From Parvularcula sp. IMCC14364 (lineage in GTDB: Bacteria > Pseudomonadota > Alphaproteobacteria > Caulobacterales > Parvularculaceae), in contig NZ_CP132334.1 in assembly GCF_030758415.1 (NCBI RefSeq), positions 806,001 to 870,000 of the forward strand: DNA of 64,000 nucleotides, written 5' to 3'. Each line of letters opens with the position of its first letter. The stretch's first letter is position 1. The notes beneath the pieces were generated by a model. The model saw only the letters and a list, made by a program, of their open reading frames with translations, made no database searches and was not told the DNA's origin. Positions 25,373 through 36,100 of this stretch are shown here, piece after piece. Made by a program: the position numbers and the translations under genes.

Positions 25373-27745
25373 ATGAAAAAATCAATTCATCTGCTTTCTG
25401 CCAGTGCAGCGTCGCTGCTGCTGATGGGAGTCGGCACAGCGCAGGCGCAGCTCGACGAGATCATCGTCACGGCACAGAAGACCGAGCAGAACCTGCAGGA
25501 CGTGCCGATTGCCGTCAGTGTGCTGCCGTCCGAGGTTATCGAAAACAAATATGCAAATAACATCGAGAATTTGCAGACGCTGGTGCCATCCATCAGCTTC
25601 CGCAAGGGCTCGACCAACGCCAACTCTGCGATCTCCATTCGCGGCATCGGGACGGTTTCTTTCTCGCTCGCCGCTGAGCCAGCAGTCTCCACCGTTGTGG
25701 ACGGCGTGGTGCTCGGGCGCTCCGGGCAGGCGTTTACGGACCTTTTTGACATCGAGCGTATTGAAGTGCTGCGGGGCCCACAGGGCACACTTTACGGCAA
25801 GAACGCACAGGCTGGTGTGATCAATATTGTCACCAAGCGCCCGTCCGACACGCTGGAAGGATTCGTTGAAGCGTCTTTCTTCGAGGATAACGAGTACAAG
25901 GTACGGGGCAAGATTTCCGGGCCGATTTCTGATACGGTGAATGGCAGCCTGGTCATGACAAAGTCAGAATTTGACGGGCATATCTTCAACACTTTCAATA
26001 ATCAGCAGGTCAATGGCTATGAGCGCTCTGGTCTGCGCGGCATGCTGGAATTCCTGCCGAGTGATGATCTCGACATTCTCCTGATCTATGAGCACACAGA
26101 GTCAGACGATGATTGCTGTGCGGATCTTGAAGTATTGCCTAGTGGTCGTAATCCCAATTCACCGGCGGCGCCTGACAGCGCAGGCATCGTCAATGGCGTG
26201 GCTGACCTCGATCTGGACCAGCGTCTCGTTGACCATGATCTGATTACACAGACTATTGATGAGACTGATGCGATCTCGGCTGAGGTCAACAAGGAATTCG
26301 ATAATGGCCATGTGCTGACCTCGATCACGGCTTACAGGACCTGGGAAAACACTGAAATCCGTGAAGGGGATTTCACCTCTATTGGGGGCAGTTCTGACCA
26401 GCCAGTGTTCGGTGTGCCGTTCCTGCTGCATGATGATGGTACGCGCGACTGGAAACAGTTCTCGCAGGAATTGCGCATTGCTTCACCACAGGATGCGCGT
26501 TTCCGCTATCAGGTCGGCTTCTATTATCTGGACCTTGATGTGGAGGCGGACTTTACGCGCCTTGCAAGTTGTCAAAACAATGGCGGGCAGAACCAGCCAA
26601 TTCTCGATGCCAATCCGGGCTTGACCTGTAATGCCAACGATCTGGTTTCTGCGACCGGCTTCTTTAACAATAACTTCGAAAACTATGCCTTCTTTGGGCA
26701 GGCAGATTTCGATTTTACAGAAGCGGTTAGTGGTTTCTTCGGTTTCCGTCAGACCCATGATGAAGTGAGTTTTGTCTATACACGGCGAAACAATGATGAG
26801 TTTGGCCGTCAGGGTGTCGGTGTACGTCCGGCTGCGCCTAACAGTCAGTTCTCTGCAGCCAGCGGCGGCTTTGACAACACATTCTCCAACAGCACGGAAG
26901 AGGATAACTTCTCTGTCAAGGCGGGGTTGCGGGCTGATCTTTCGGAACTGTTCCAGTCTGACCGTAACATAGGCGACGTATACTTCACTTTTGCCCAAGG
27001 CTATAAAGGGCCAGGCTTCAACACGTTCTATAATATGGGAACGAACGATGCCTTGCCGATTGCTGCAGAAGAAAGTCAGTCTTTTGAGATCGGTTATAAA
27101 TTCAATGCGGGGCCGTTGCTGCTGAACATCGCGGCATACTCTGCCGAGATTGATGACTTCCAGGCCAACAACTTTGACAACTCTACCGGTGTCACTATTA
27201 CCCGCCTGACCAACGCGGGTACGGTTGAAACGCAGGGTGTCGAGGTTGATGCGATCTGGCAGGCTACAGAGAACCTGACCTTGACAGCAGCTCTGGCCGT
27301 CAATGATGCAACGATCAAGGAGTTCAACTGTCCGATCGACCAGACCACAGGCCAACCGCCTGCGAACTGTACGTCCCGTTCAGGTCTTGACCTGTTCTTC
27401 TCACCGGACGTGAATTACTCACTTGGTTTCGATTATGAAACACCGGTGTCAGACACGACAGACCTGTTCTTGAACGGTAATTTCTCGCATGTGGATGACC
27501 AGCAGTCTCTGCTGCCGGGGAATGATGGCTCCATCAGTCCAAACAGCCCGCTGCCGAGCTATGACCAGCTCGACGTGAATGTCGGCCTGTCCATGTATGA
27601 TGACAAATATCGTGTGACACTGATCGGCAAGAACCTGACAGATGACAGCTTCGTGACCACCTTCTCCGGTGACGGCTTCCGCTATCAGATCCCGCGTGAA
27701 GCAGACCGCTATTTCGGCGTCAGCTTCCGCGCCTCGCTGAACTAG
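25373..27745 (+). CDS. TonB-dependent receptor
   Basis: A 790-residue outer-membrane receptor with a signal peptide ending at 'GTAQAQ' (about residue 25), a TonB box-like 'DEIIVTAQK', the plug ('NLQDVPIAVSVLPSEVIEN', 'SIRGIGTVSF', 'LRGPQGTLYGKNAQAG') and a 22-strand-type barrel ending 'YFGVSFRASLN'. It belongs to the iron-complex/vitamin-type receptor class found in many copies in sphingomonad- and Hyphomonas-like genomes. AGAGG precedes the ATG. The 250-bp leader is AT-rich and holds no gene. It is monocistronic, closed by a strong terminator. The ligand is not predictable. Confidence 0.93.
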   Translation: MKKSIHLLSASAASLLLMGVGTAQAQLDEIIVTAQKTEQNLQDVPIAVSVLPSEVIENKYANNIENLQTLVPSISFRKGSTNANSAISIRGIGTVSFSLAAEPAVSTVVDGVVLGRSGQAFTDLFDIERIEVLRGPQGTLYGKNAQAGVINIVTKRPSDTLEGFVEASFFEDNEYKVRGKISGPISDTVNGSLVMTKSEFDGHIFNTFNNQQVNGYERSGLRGMLEFLPSDDLDILLIYEHTESDDDCCADLEVLPSGRNPNSPAAPDSAGIVNGVADLDLDQRLVDHDLITQTIDETDAISAEVNKEFDNGHVLTSITAYRTWENTEIREGDFTSIGGSSDQPVFGVPFLLHDDGTRDWKQFSQELRIASPQDARFRYQVGFYYLDLDVEADFTRLASCQNNGGQNQPILDANPGLTCNANDLVSATGFFNNNFENYAFFGQADFDFTEAVSGFFGFRQTHDEVSFVYTRRNNDEFGRQGVGVRPAAPNSQFSAASGGFDNTFSNSTEEDNFSVKAGLRADLSELFQSDRNIGDVYFTFAQGYKGPGFNTFYNMGTNDALPIAAEESQSFEIGYKFNAGPLLLNIAAYSAEIDDFQANNFDNSTGVTITRLTNAGTVETQGVEVDAIWQATENLTLTAALAVNDATIKEFNCPIDQTTGQPPANCTSRSGLDLFFSPDVNYSLGFDYETPVSDTTDLFLNGNFSHVDDQQSLLPGNDGSISPNSPLPSYDQLDVNVGLSMYDDKYRVTLIGKNLTDDSFVTTFSGDGFRYQIPREADRYFGVSFRASLN

Positions 27746-27773
27746 TCAGCAAGCAACAGCAACTTAAATCATA

Positions 27774-27806
27774 ACCGGCCACTCCCCTCGAGTGGCCGGT
27801 TTTTTT
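27774..27806 (+). terminator. strong rho-independent terminator
   Basis: ACCGGCCACT (27774-27783) pairs perfectly with AGTGGCCGGT (27791-27800) around a 7-base loop and is followed by an uninterrupted T run. It ends the TonB receptor transcript 28 bases after the stop codon. Confidence 0.9.
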
Positions 27807-27809
27807 GTC

Positions 27810-27827
27810 TGAAATTACTGGCGACCC
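27810..27827. repeat. 18-bp direct repeat, candidate island boundary
   Basis: TGAAATTACTGGCGACCC is identical to 37190-37207, where the last nine bases are the 3' end (acceptor plus CCA complement) of a tRNA-Arg(CCU) fragment and the first nine its downstream flank. The copies diverge after base 18. The repeat lies right after a terminator, at the point where gene density drops. An ancient attachment site is the simplest reading; chance similarity of 18 bases is unlikely. Confidence 0.5.
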
Positions 27828-28092
27828 GGTTCCGGGCAAACTTGAAGACGTCAATCACATCTCCTTTAGCAAGAGTGGGGACAAGTTTGTGACCGCCATC
27901 CAGGGTGGCTACGCCTGTCTTAGCCCCTTATGACTGTGCCACTTAATTCGTATAACTCTAGGAGAAGGTGGCGGTGCTGGAATACCCTGCGTAGCGACAT
28001 AAGGCCGCTACGTCATCTGTCGAATCTACGAGAGAGTGCGATCCGTTGGGGCCAATATCTGGACAACCTGGTGCTCGTGGTTAGGAGGGTTA
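27828..28092. other. intergenic, no gene found
   Basis: I see no ORF with a ribosome-binding site, hairpin terminator or repeat in this stretch between the direct repeat and the 3' end of the TIR gene. Stop codons are frequent in the plus-strand frames. Confidence 0.5.
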
Positions 28093-29637
28093 TTAGTACC
28101 GCCGACTGATTAACTTGGCCTCGTTGATGCGGCGCTTGTCGCGATACACAATTCCGCTTATTTCCTCATAGGTATTAACCTGGATCGATTCTGTGTCGCT
28201 CAAAATATCCGAGTAACGTGCGAGACCGTGGACTTCTATCGCCTTGATGGCGTTCCAAGCCATGAATATCATCAGTACTGCCCCGGTACAATATGTTAGC
28301 ACGCCGCGTATTGTGTCCATGGCCTCAGCTGTCACAAACCACATCCCCCCCATGGCGAGGAGTGTGATCATTGCCAGCAGAAACAATAGCTTCAGAGTGT
28401 TTACCATGCTGCCAAATGAAAAGGTTGTGACGCTGAAATAATCGGTTAGAGCATCCGTTCTATAGCCATACCAAAGGGCGATGCGTGTCCACCAGGCGGC
28501 ATTGTCTGCACTGTCCTCACTGGCTTCGTCTGGTTTGATTTGCGTGCCCATATCAGCTTCTGACGCATCATCCGTCTTGTAAATAGCGTATTTTAAATTT
28601 GTTGTGAATTCGGAGATGATGCGAAACCAGGTCGCATTCAATATGCTGGAGTTATAATCACTCGATGTGTTATAAAATCGTGTCAAAATTGAATAATATA
28701 GCCATGTGGGGATCAAATACGCCCCCAGAGTGATAACCGGCATATAGATGTTCTGATCGATCCGCAAACGGATGTAATCCGACAGTAAGTAATCGATATA
28801 CCCATAATTCAGAAAAAGTAGAAGGTAGCCAAGCACCGGGATCGATATCAGGACCGCCGCGGCCCAGAGATTGGTGTTGCGAATGTCTTCTGCACGGTCT
28901 AGAAATTTGTAAATCCCTTCATTGAGGGGAAATTTTTCACGATGTTCCTTTTTGGCAGCGGATCTGTAGGAATCAAAAAACGGCAGCTTGTGGTTTTCCG
29001 ATGTAAGATTCCGCGTGTAATAGACGTGATCATTCACATACTCTCGGTTCCCGAAGAAATAATCCGCGCCCGGTTCGCCCAGATCGATCTGTTCAGTTTC
29101 CAGACGTTTGAACAAAAAGCCGGGCCGGCGATAGCTTGACTGGGTCTGGGTCTTGATTTCCTCAAGCTTTTTTGCCTCACGGGCCATGACCGGGGCCTGG
29201 ACCGGCTGACTTTCCTGGGATGGCAGCCGCGGTGCTTGGCCGGTTTGCTCCGAGACGATCTCATCGACCCGGCGGATCACTTGCTGCCATCTTTCATCAT
29301 CGGGATCGCCTTTCCAGTTGGTGAGATCCGACGTGTGGATCTGGCCAAATCCCAGGGGCGGCGTAATCTCGTCAATCATCACCGGGACTAACACTTCCCG
29401 TTCTAGGCCTCTGCCAGCCTCATCTTTAACAAAGTTTCGAGTAATAGAAACGGAAGACCATACCACCAGCACGCAATGTGCGCTGTCCAGTTGGCGCTCA
29501 AGCTTGCGTGACCAGTTTTCGCCCGGCGCGATGTCCATATCGATGAAGACAGTGAAGCCAGCATCGCGCAATTCCGATTCAACTCTTTGCACCCGACTGC
29601 GGTCAGCGCGCGCATATGCGACGAATATATCGGCCAT
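28093..29637 (-). CDS. TIR-domain multi-pass membrane protein
   Basis: A 514-residue protein with an N-terminal TIR domain (about 1-130): 'DIFVAYARADRSRVQRVE', 'FIDMDIAPGENW', 'VLVVWSSVSITRNFVKDEA' and 'LVPVMID'. Glu73 in 'VKDEA' is at the position of the catalytic Glu of NAD-cleaving TIR domains. After a linker, hydrophobic segments at about 257-278, 298-317, 415-436 and 444-463 suggest four membrane helices in two pairs, with a cytosolic loop between. A good RBS (GAGGGGG) precedes the ATG. Bacterial TIR proteins commonly act as immune effectors that deplete NAD or make signals; the membrane part could be a sensor or pore. No recognisable partner gene is adjacent. Confidence 0.85.
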   Translation of the reverse strand: MADIFVAYARADRSRVQRVESELRDAGFTVFIDMDIAPGENWSRKLERQLDSAHCVLVVWSSVSITRNFVKDEAGRGLEREVLVPVMIDEITPPLGFGQIHTSDLTNWKGDPDDERWQQVIRRVDEIVSEQTGQAPRLPSQESQPVQAPVMAREAKKLEEIKTQTQSSYRRPGFLFKRLETEQIDLGEPGADYFFGNREYVNDHVYYTRNLTSENHKLPFFDSYRSAAKKEHREKFPLNEGIYKFLDRAEDIRNTNLWAAAVLISIPVLGYLLLFLNYGYIDYLLSDYIRLRIDQNIYMPVITLGAYLIPTWLYYSILTRFYNTSSDYNSSILNATWFRIISEFTTNLKYAIYKTDDASEADMGTQIKPDEASEDSADNAAWWTRIALWYGYRTDALTDYFSVTTFSFGSMVNTLKLLFLLAMITLLAMGGMWFVTAEAMDTIRGVLTYCTGAVLMIFMAWNAIKAIEVHGLARYSDILSDTESIQVNTYEEISGIVYRDKRRINEAKLISRRY

Positions 29638-30125
29638 GATCTGAACCCCCTCAACAAAACTTATGCTGACGATAGCAGATCAACAAAGGCTGTAAACTGG
29701 CAAAACTGTCTCCAGCACAGCCGTCACATGTTTGTCACTTTGTTTACGGGTTACAGAAACCCGGTTACGGCGCTGCGAATATCTTGCGAGTTTTCAATTG
29801 GCTGGGTCTTCCGTAAAGCCCCATTATTATGGGCCATTTCTTGATAGAGGGACATGTACTCTTGAAGCGCTCCCAAATGTTAGACCATCTGACCGGAGGA
29901 TGTTCCGGGGTGATGATGTGAGGTGCCATTAAGCAATACAGGGATAATATATCCAAACGTCTGCAAGGTAATTGAGAAAAGGCGGTGCACACAACCTACG
30001 CGCTCGCATAATTTTAAGATATCAATTATAAGGGTAAAGGCTCATCGTTTTACCACGGGCATCAAGAAGTACAGATTTAATGTTTCGCGTAATTGGCATG
30101 CTGAAGCAGCTAGAGGAGCCCACCC
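29638..30125. other. divergent promoter region, no gene found
   Basis: A 488-bp space between the divergent TIR gene and the giant secreted protein gene. It holds a small hairpin at 29747-29763 (CGGGTT/AACCCG) and several AT-rich tracts that could be promoters. Short open frames exist but lack ribosome-binding sites or family resemblance. The RBS for the giant gene (GAGGAG, near 30111-30116) closes the region. Confidence 0.5.
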
Positions 30126-33100
30126 ATGGCCAACAGATCCAAAGGTGATATTTTAACGAGCGACTTGCTGTTGGCAGAGAGTTTGAGTGCCAGCGACAGC
30201 TCATTTACGGTGCCCTGGAGCGGCGGTTTCAGCTTCGTCGCTGAAGTACTTGATATTTCATTCCTGACTCTGCCGAAGCCTGTAATACAAGCCGAGGTCA
30301 CCAATTTTCAATTGAAATCCGGCAGCATGGACAGTTCCCTGAGTACGCTCTGGGGCGGGTTCCAGGCCGCCATGGCGCGCTCGACGGAAGATAGTGGCAA
30401 GGTTGCTGCTGCGGCGTTCAGGGAAGTACCAGAAGTGACCATGTTCGGTGAACATGTCGTCGTGGATGTCACTGCCCGGGACGGCAATGCTGCCGCCTTG
30501 CTGGAAGAACTGGAAGAGCTGGGCCTGCAGTATGGTGCCGCTTTTGGTGGCCTTGTCTCTGGGCTTTTGCCGGTCGCTGCGCTGGGCGCGCTCGAAGCCG
30601 CGCAACATGTCAGGTATGCCTCGGCCAGCTTGATGAAAACCAACACCGGTTCGGTCACCAATCAGGGTGATGCGGCAATGCTGGCAGATGATGCCCGCGC
30701 CACTTTCAGTGTCGATGGTACCGGCCTGACCATCGGAACGCTGTCGGACAGTTATGACAACCTGGCTGGAGAAGCGGCAGGGATCGCCTCGGGCGATCTG
30801 CCAGATGATGTCATTGTGTTGGAGGATCTCGGCTCGGGTGGTTCCGATGAAGGTCGTGGCATGATGGAGCTTATTTTTGATACTGCACCGGGTGCTGATC
30901 AATTATTCCATACGGCATTTCTGGGGCAGGCAAACTTTGCCCAGGGTATCATTGACCTGCAAAATGCCGGAGCTGATATAATAGTTGATGATGTCTTCTA
31001 TTTTGCGGAACCATTTTTCCAGGACGGCATCATAGCGCAAGCGGTTGATCAGGTCGTTGGAAACGGTGCCCTTTATTTTTCTTCCGCGGGTAACTCTGGC
31101 AGGGATTCCTGGGAGGATGGCTTCCGCGCGTCAGCGGATACTATTTCCGGCATAGATGGCACCTTACATGATTTTGATTCAGGGGCAGGCGACGATGCCC
31201 GGATGAACATAACATTGGCGAATAATCAAAGTATCCGACTTTCGTTCCAGTGGGATGAGCCCTTTGCCGCTGCCGGTGGCACGGGCTCCGCCAGTGACGT
31301 CGACATCTTCCTTCTCAATGCTGGAACAGATACGATCGTTGCAGGCTCAGCAGCCGATAATATCGCCAATGGTGATCCTGTTGAAATCTTTTCATTTACC
31401 AACACCACAGGCTCCATCCAGAATTATGATATTGTCATCAGTCTGTTTGCGGGGGCTGCACCCGGCCTGATGAAGTTCATCGACTTTGATGGTGCTACGT
31501 ATAATGAGTATTTCACTTTCAGTTCGACCGTCGTCGGACACTCCAATGCCGAAGGCGCGAACGCGATCGGGGCCTCAGCTTTCTTTTTCACTCCGGAATT
31601 CGGTCAGAGCCCGCCGGTATTGAACAATTTCTCTTCTTTCGGCGTCACACCCATCTTCTTTGAAGATGACGGCACCCGCCTGGCCACAGAAGAAATCCGC
31701 ACCGGCCCGGTCTTCACTGCCCCTGATGGCGGTAACACTACCTTCTTCGGGTCGGACTCCGGCGCTGACGCTGATGCATTCCCGAACTTCTTCGGCACAT
31801 CTGCCGCAGCGCCCAATGCCGCCGCCGCTGCTGCACTCCTGAAAGAAGCGGTCCCCACGGCCACAAATGAGCAGATCATCCCGGCTCTTACCGAGACGGC
31901 AATTGACATTCGGCAGAATTCCGATGGCGTCCCCCTTGCGGTCGGTACGGACGAAGGGTCCGGTGCCGGTCTCATTCAGGTTGATGACGCTATTATTCGC
32001 CTGCAGGAACTGGCAAGCGCTGGCAATACGGCCCCTGTGGCCCAGGATGATGACGTCACAACCGATGAAGACACAGTTCTGACCGGGGAAGTGCTCATAG
32101 ATAATGGCAATGGCGCGGACAGTGACGCCGATGGGGATACTCTCACGATTACCACGGTGAATGGCGAGACGGCAGATGTTGGGCAGCAGGTGACGTTGGC
32201 TTCTGGCGCTCTCCTGACAGTCAATGCCGACGGTACTTTCTCTTACGACCCGAACGGACAATTTGAGAGCCTCGCGGTCAATGAAACCGATACCGATAGT
32301 TTCACCTACACGGTGATGGATGATGATACTGGTGTTAGCAGCCCAGCCACGGTGACGGTCACTATCGATGGTGTGAATGATGCGCCTGAGTTTGACGAAC
32401 TGACGCTTGTGCCTGCGAGTGTGGATGAAGAAGGCTCGATCACTGTTGATGGGACATTCCTTGACCCTGATCTGTCAGACACGCATACGATCACCATTGA
32501 TTGGGGGGATGGCTCTTCTTCGACTGTGGTCGAACTGACGGGTGGCGAACGGTCATTTCAGGCTGAGCATCAGTATCTGGATGATGATCCATCGGGCACG
32601 GCGTCTGATGATTACACGATCAGCTTTAGTATTGCCGACAATAACGCTGGCGGTGATAGTACGACCCGTGATGTGACGGTCAGCAATGTTGCGCCCGTAG
32701 CTACTGTTGATACAGCGACGACGGATGAAGACACCGTGCTGAGTGCTATTGCCGTGTTGAGTAATGATACGGATGCAGCGGCAGATACACTGACGATTGA
32801 TTCTATCGACAGTTCAGGCACAGTTGGGCTCGTTGCAGACAATGGCGACGGAACGATCACCTACGACCCTAACGGCCAGTTCGAGTTCCTGGCTGCCGGA
32901 GAAAGCACAACAGACACATTCAGCTACACGATCAGCGATGACGATACCGGCACCGATTCAGCTACTGTCACGGTCACGATCAATGGTGTGAATGATGCGC
33001 CTGAGTTTGATGAACTGACGGTTGTGCCTGCGAGTGTGAATGAAGAAGGCTCGATCACTGTTAATGGGACATTCCTTGACCCTGATCTGTCAGATACGCA

Positions 33101-36100
33101 TGCAATCACCATTGATTGGGGGGATGGCTTTTCTTCGACTGTGATCGAACTGACGGCGGGTGAACGGTCATTTCAGGCTGAGCATCAGTATCTGGATGAT
33201 GATCCATCGGGCACGGCGTCTGATGATTACACGATCAGCTTTAGCATAGTCGACAATAACGCTGGCGGTGATAGTGCGACCCGTGATGTGACGGTCAATA
33301 ATGTTGCGCCCGTAGCTACTGTTGATACAGCGACGACGGATGAAGACACCGTGCTGAGTGCTATTGCCGTGTTGAGTAATGATACGGATGCAGCGGCAGA
33401 TACACTGACGATTGATTCTATCGATAGTTCAGGGACACTCGGGCTCGTTACAGACAATGGCGACGGAACGATCACCTACGACCCTAACGGCCAGTTCGAG
33501 TTCCTGGCTGCCGGAGAAAGCACAACAGACACATTCAGCTACACGATCAGCGATGACGACACCGGCACCGATACAGCTACCGTGACGGTCACGATCAATG
33601 GTGTGAATGATGCGCCTACAGCCAATGACGACGCGTTGACGGTAAGCGAAGATGACGGCCCGATTTTTGGATCAAATCTGCTGGATAACGATCAGGACCC
33701 AGATCTCACGGACATATTCTCGATTTTCTTTGTCGATGGTTCGGGACCTAATGTTGACAATGAATTCGCTCTGGATTCCGGCGCACTGGTAACAGTCAAT
33801 ACAGACGGATCATGGGTGTACAATCCAAACGGACAATTTGAAGACCTTGGAGTGGGGCAATTTGCTACGGACGAATTTGATTACTTTATGAATGATGGGA
33901 TTGGTGGAAGCGACGGCGCGACAGTCACGGTCACAATTCTTGGCCAGAATGATGCGCCCGTGGCGTCAGATGACGAGTTTGCAACAGACGAAAGTATATC
34001 CGTTACTGGAAACCTTTTTATCTTCAATGGCACCGGATTTGATCAAGATACTGATGCAGGTGATTCTTTCACACTCACGGCCTTGAATGATATAACGTCG
34101 GATGTTGGCCAGGAGACAGTTCTGCCTTCCGGAGCTTTGTTACTCCTGAATGCAGATGGTACATTCTCCTACGCCCCCAACGGCCAATATGAAACGCTGG
34201 GGGCGGGTGAAACGGCATCTGACACATTCGATTATACAATAACTGATGGCAACGGTGCTTCTGCCACAGCAACAGTCACCATAGCCATTAGTGGCGTCAA
34301 CGATGAGCCGGTTGCCATCAATGATGGGTATGTAATCACAGAAGACGGGAAAATTCTCGATGGAGATGTTTTCAGCGACACGGGTAGTGGGGCCGACTTC
34401 GATATTGATTTAAACGATACTCTCTCTGTATTGAGCATTGAGGGAAATGAAGCCAACGTCGGTCAGCAGATCACGCTGGCCTCAGGGGCATTGTTGACTC
34501 TGAACACAGATGGCACCTTCATCTACAACACCAATGGTCAGTTTGCGTCGCTGGATACAGGCGAGAGTGCATTAGAGACATTTACCTATACAGTCACAGA
34601 CGGCCAGTTCGATCAGGTTGCCGCGACCTTTGATCCAGATATTCTTCCATCTCGCCTTGATGGAAGCGATGGCTTTGTCATTAACGGGAATGGATTTAGG
34701 GCTGGCAGCGGGCGTGTAGTTTCTTCCGCAGGCGATTTTAATGCAGATGGAATAGATGACCTGCTCATAAGCGCAGATAATCAGGTTAATGTTGTTTTTG
34801 GCCAAAGCAATGGCTTTTTGTCTGACGTTGAACTTTCATCCCTGGACGGGGCAAATGGATTTAGGGTCAACGGCCTTGAGCAGTTTGATAAATTTGGTGG
34901 GGCAATTGCCGCCGCAGGAGACCTGAATGGGGATGGCATCGATGACATTATCGTAGGCGCATCTGGTGCAGATGGTGGATATAGCAATTCAGGCGAATCC
35001 TATGTGATTTTTGGTACGTCTGCTTCGTTGTCGCCGATCTTTGACCTGACCGATCTCGATGGCACAAACGGGTTTGTGCTGGATGGAAGCGTCTTTAACG
35101 GTTTTAGCGGCGTTGCAGTTTCAAATGTCGGTGATCTTAATGGTGATGGGTTGCAGGATGTAGCAGTTTCGGCCCCATTCGCCGGAGAAGGCGGGCAGTC
35201 AACCGGACAGGTATATATTGTATACGGAAAACTTGACCCTTTCGCAGCCCGGTTCAGCTTTTCTGAACTTGATGGCAGTAACGGCTTCACGATCAATGGG
35301 ATTGATAATTTTGATAATATTGGTAATACAAAAGACTCCATCTCCGGCGTGGGGGATGTGAACGGCGATGGCATCGATGATCTGCTGATTGGTGCAATTT
35401 TTGGCGGTTCGCTGCTTGGTAGCGGTGCTTCGTACATAGTTTTTGGTTCAACCGGGGATAGGCCAGCATCGCTGTTTTTATCGGATCTGGATGGCACAAA
35501 TGGTTTCACATTAAGTGGATCAGTTGAAAATGAAAGAAGTGGGTATGCTGTAGCCGATATAGGGGATGTCAATGGCGACGGTTTTGATGACTTTGGTATT
35601 GGAGCACCGGACAGTTTTGTTGCTGGCGACCGTATAGGCAAAGTGTACGTTGTATTTGGTACGGACACCGGAGTTGCACCGGATATTGTGCTCTCGACAC
35701 TGAATGGTGCTAACGGATTTATCATTAACGGCATTGACAGGTTTGATGAAGCCGGCACGTCGTTATCGTCAGCAGGTGACATAAATGGGGACGGTTTAGA
35801 CGATATTTTAATCGGTGCACATTTTGCCGACAAAAATAATCAAACAAACTCCGGGCAGGCCTATGTTGTGTTCGGGTCGACTGATGGATTCGGGTCAAAT
35901 CTGTCTCTTTCCGATCTGGATGGAACGACTGGATTCAGAATAACCGGCCTGAATACTCAGGATTATGTCGGCGTTTCTGTTTCTTCAGCTGGAGACGTCA
36001 ACGGAGATGGTTTCGACGATTTGATCGTTGGCGCCAGTGGAGCAGATCCCAACGAAGACCGAAGCGGGGAAACATACGTTATCTTTGGCCGTGCAGAGTT

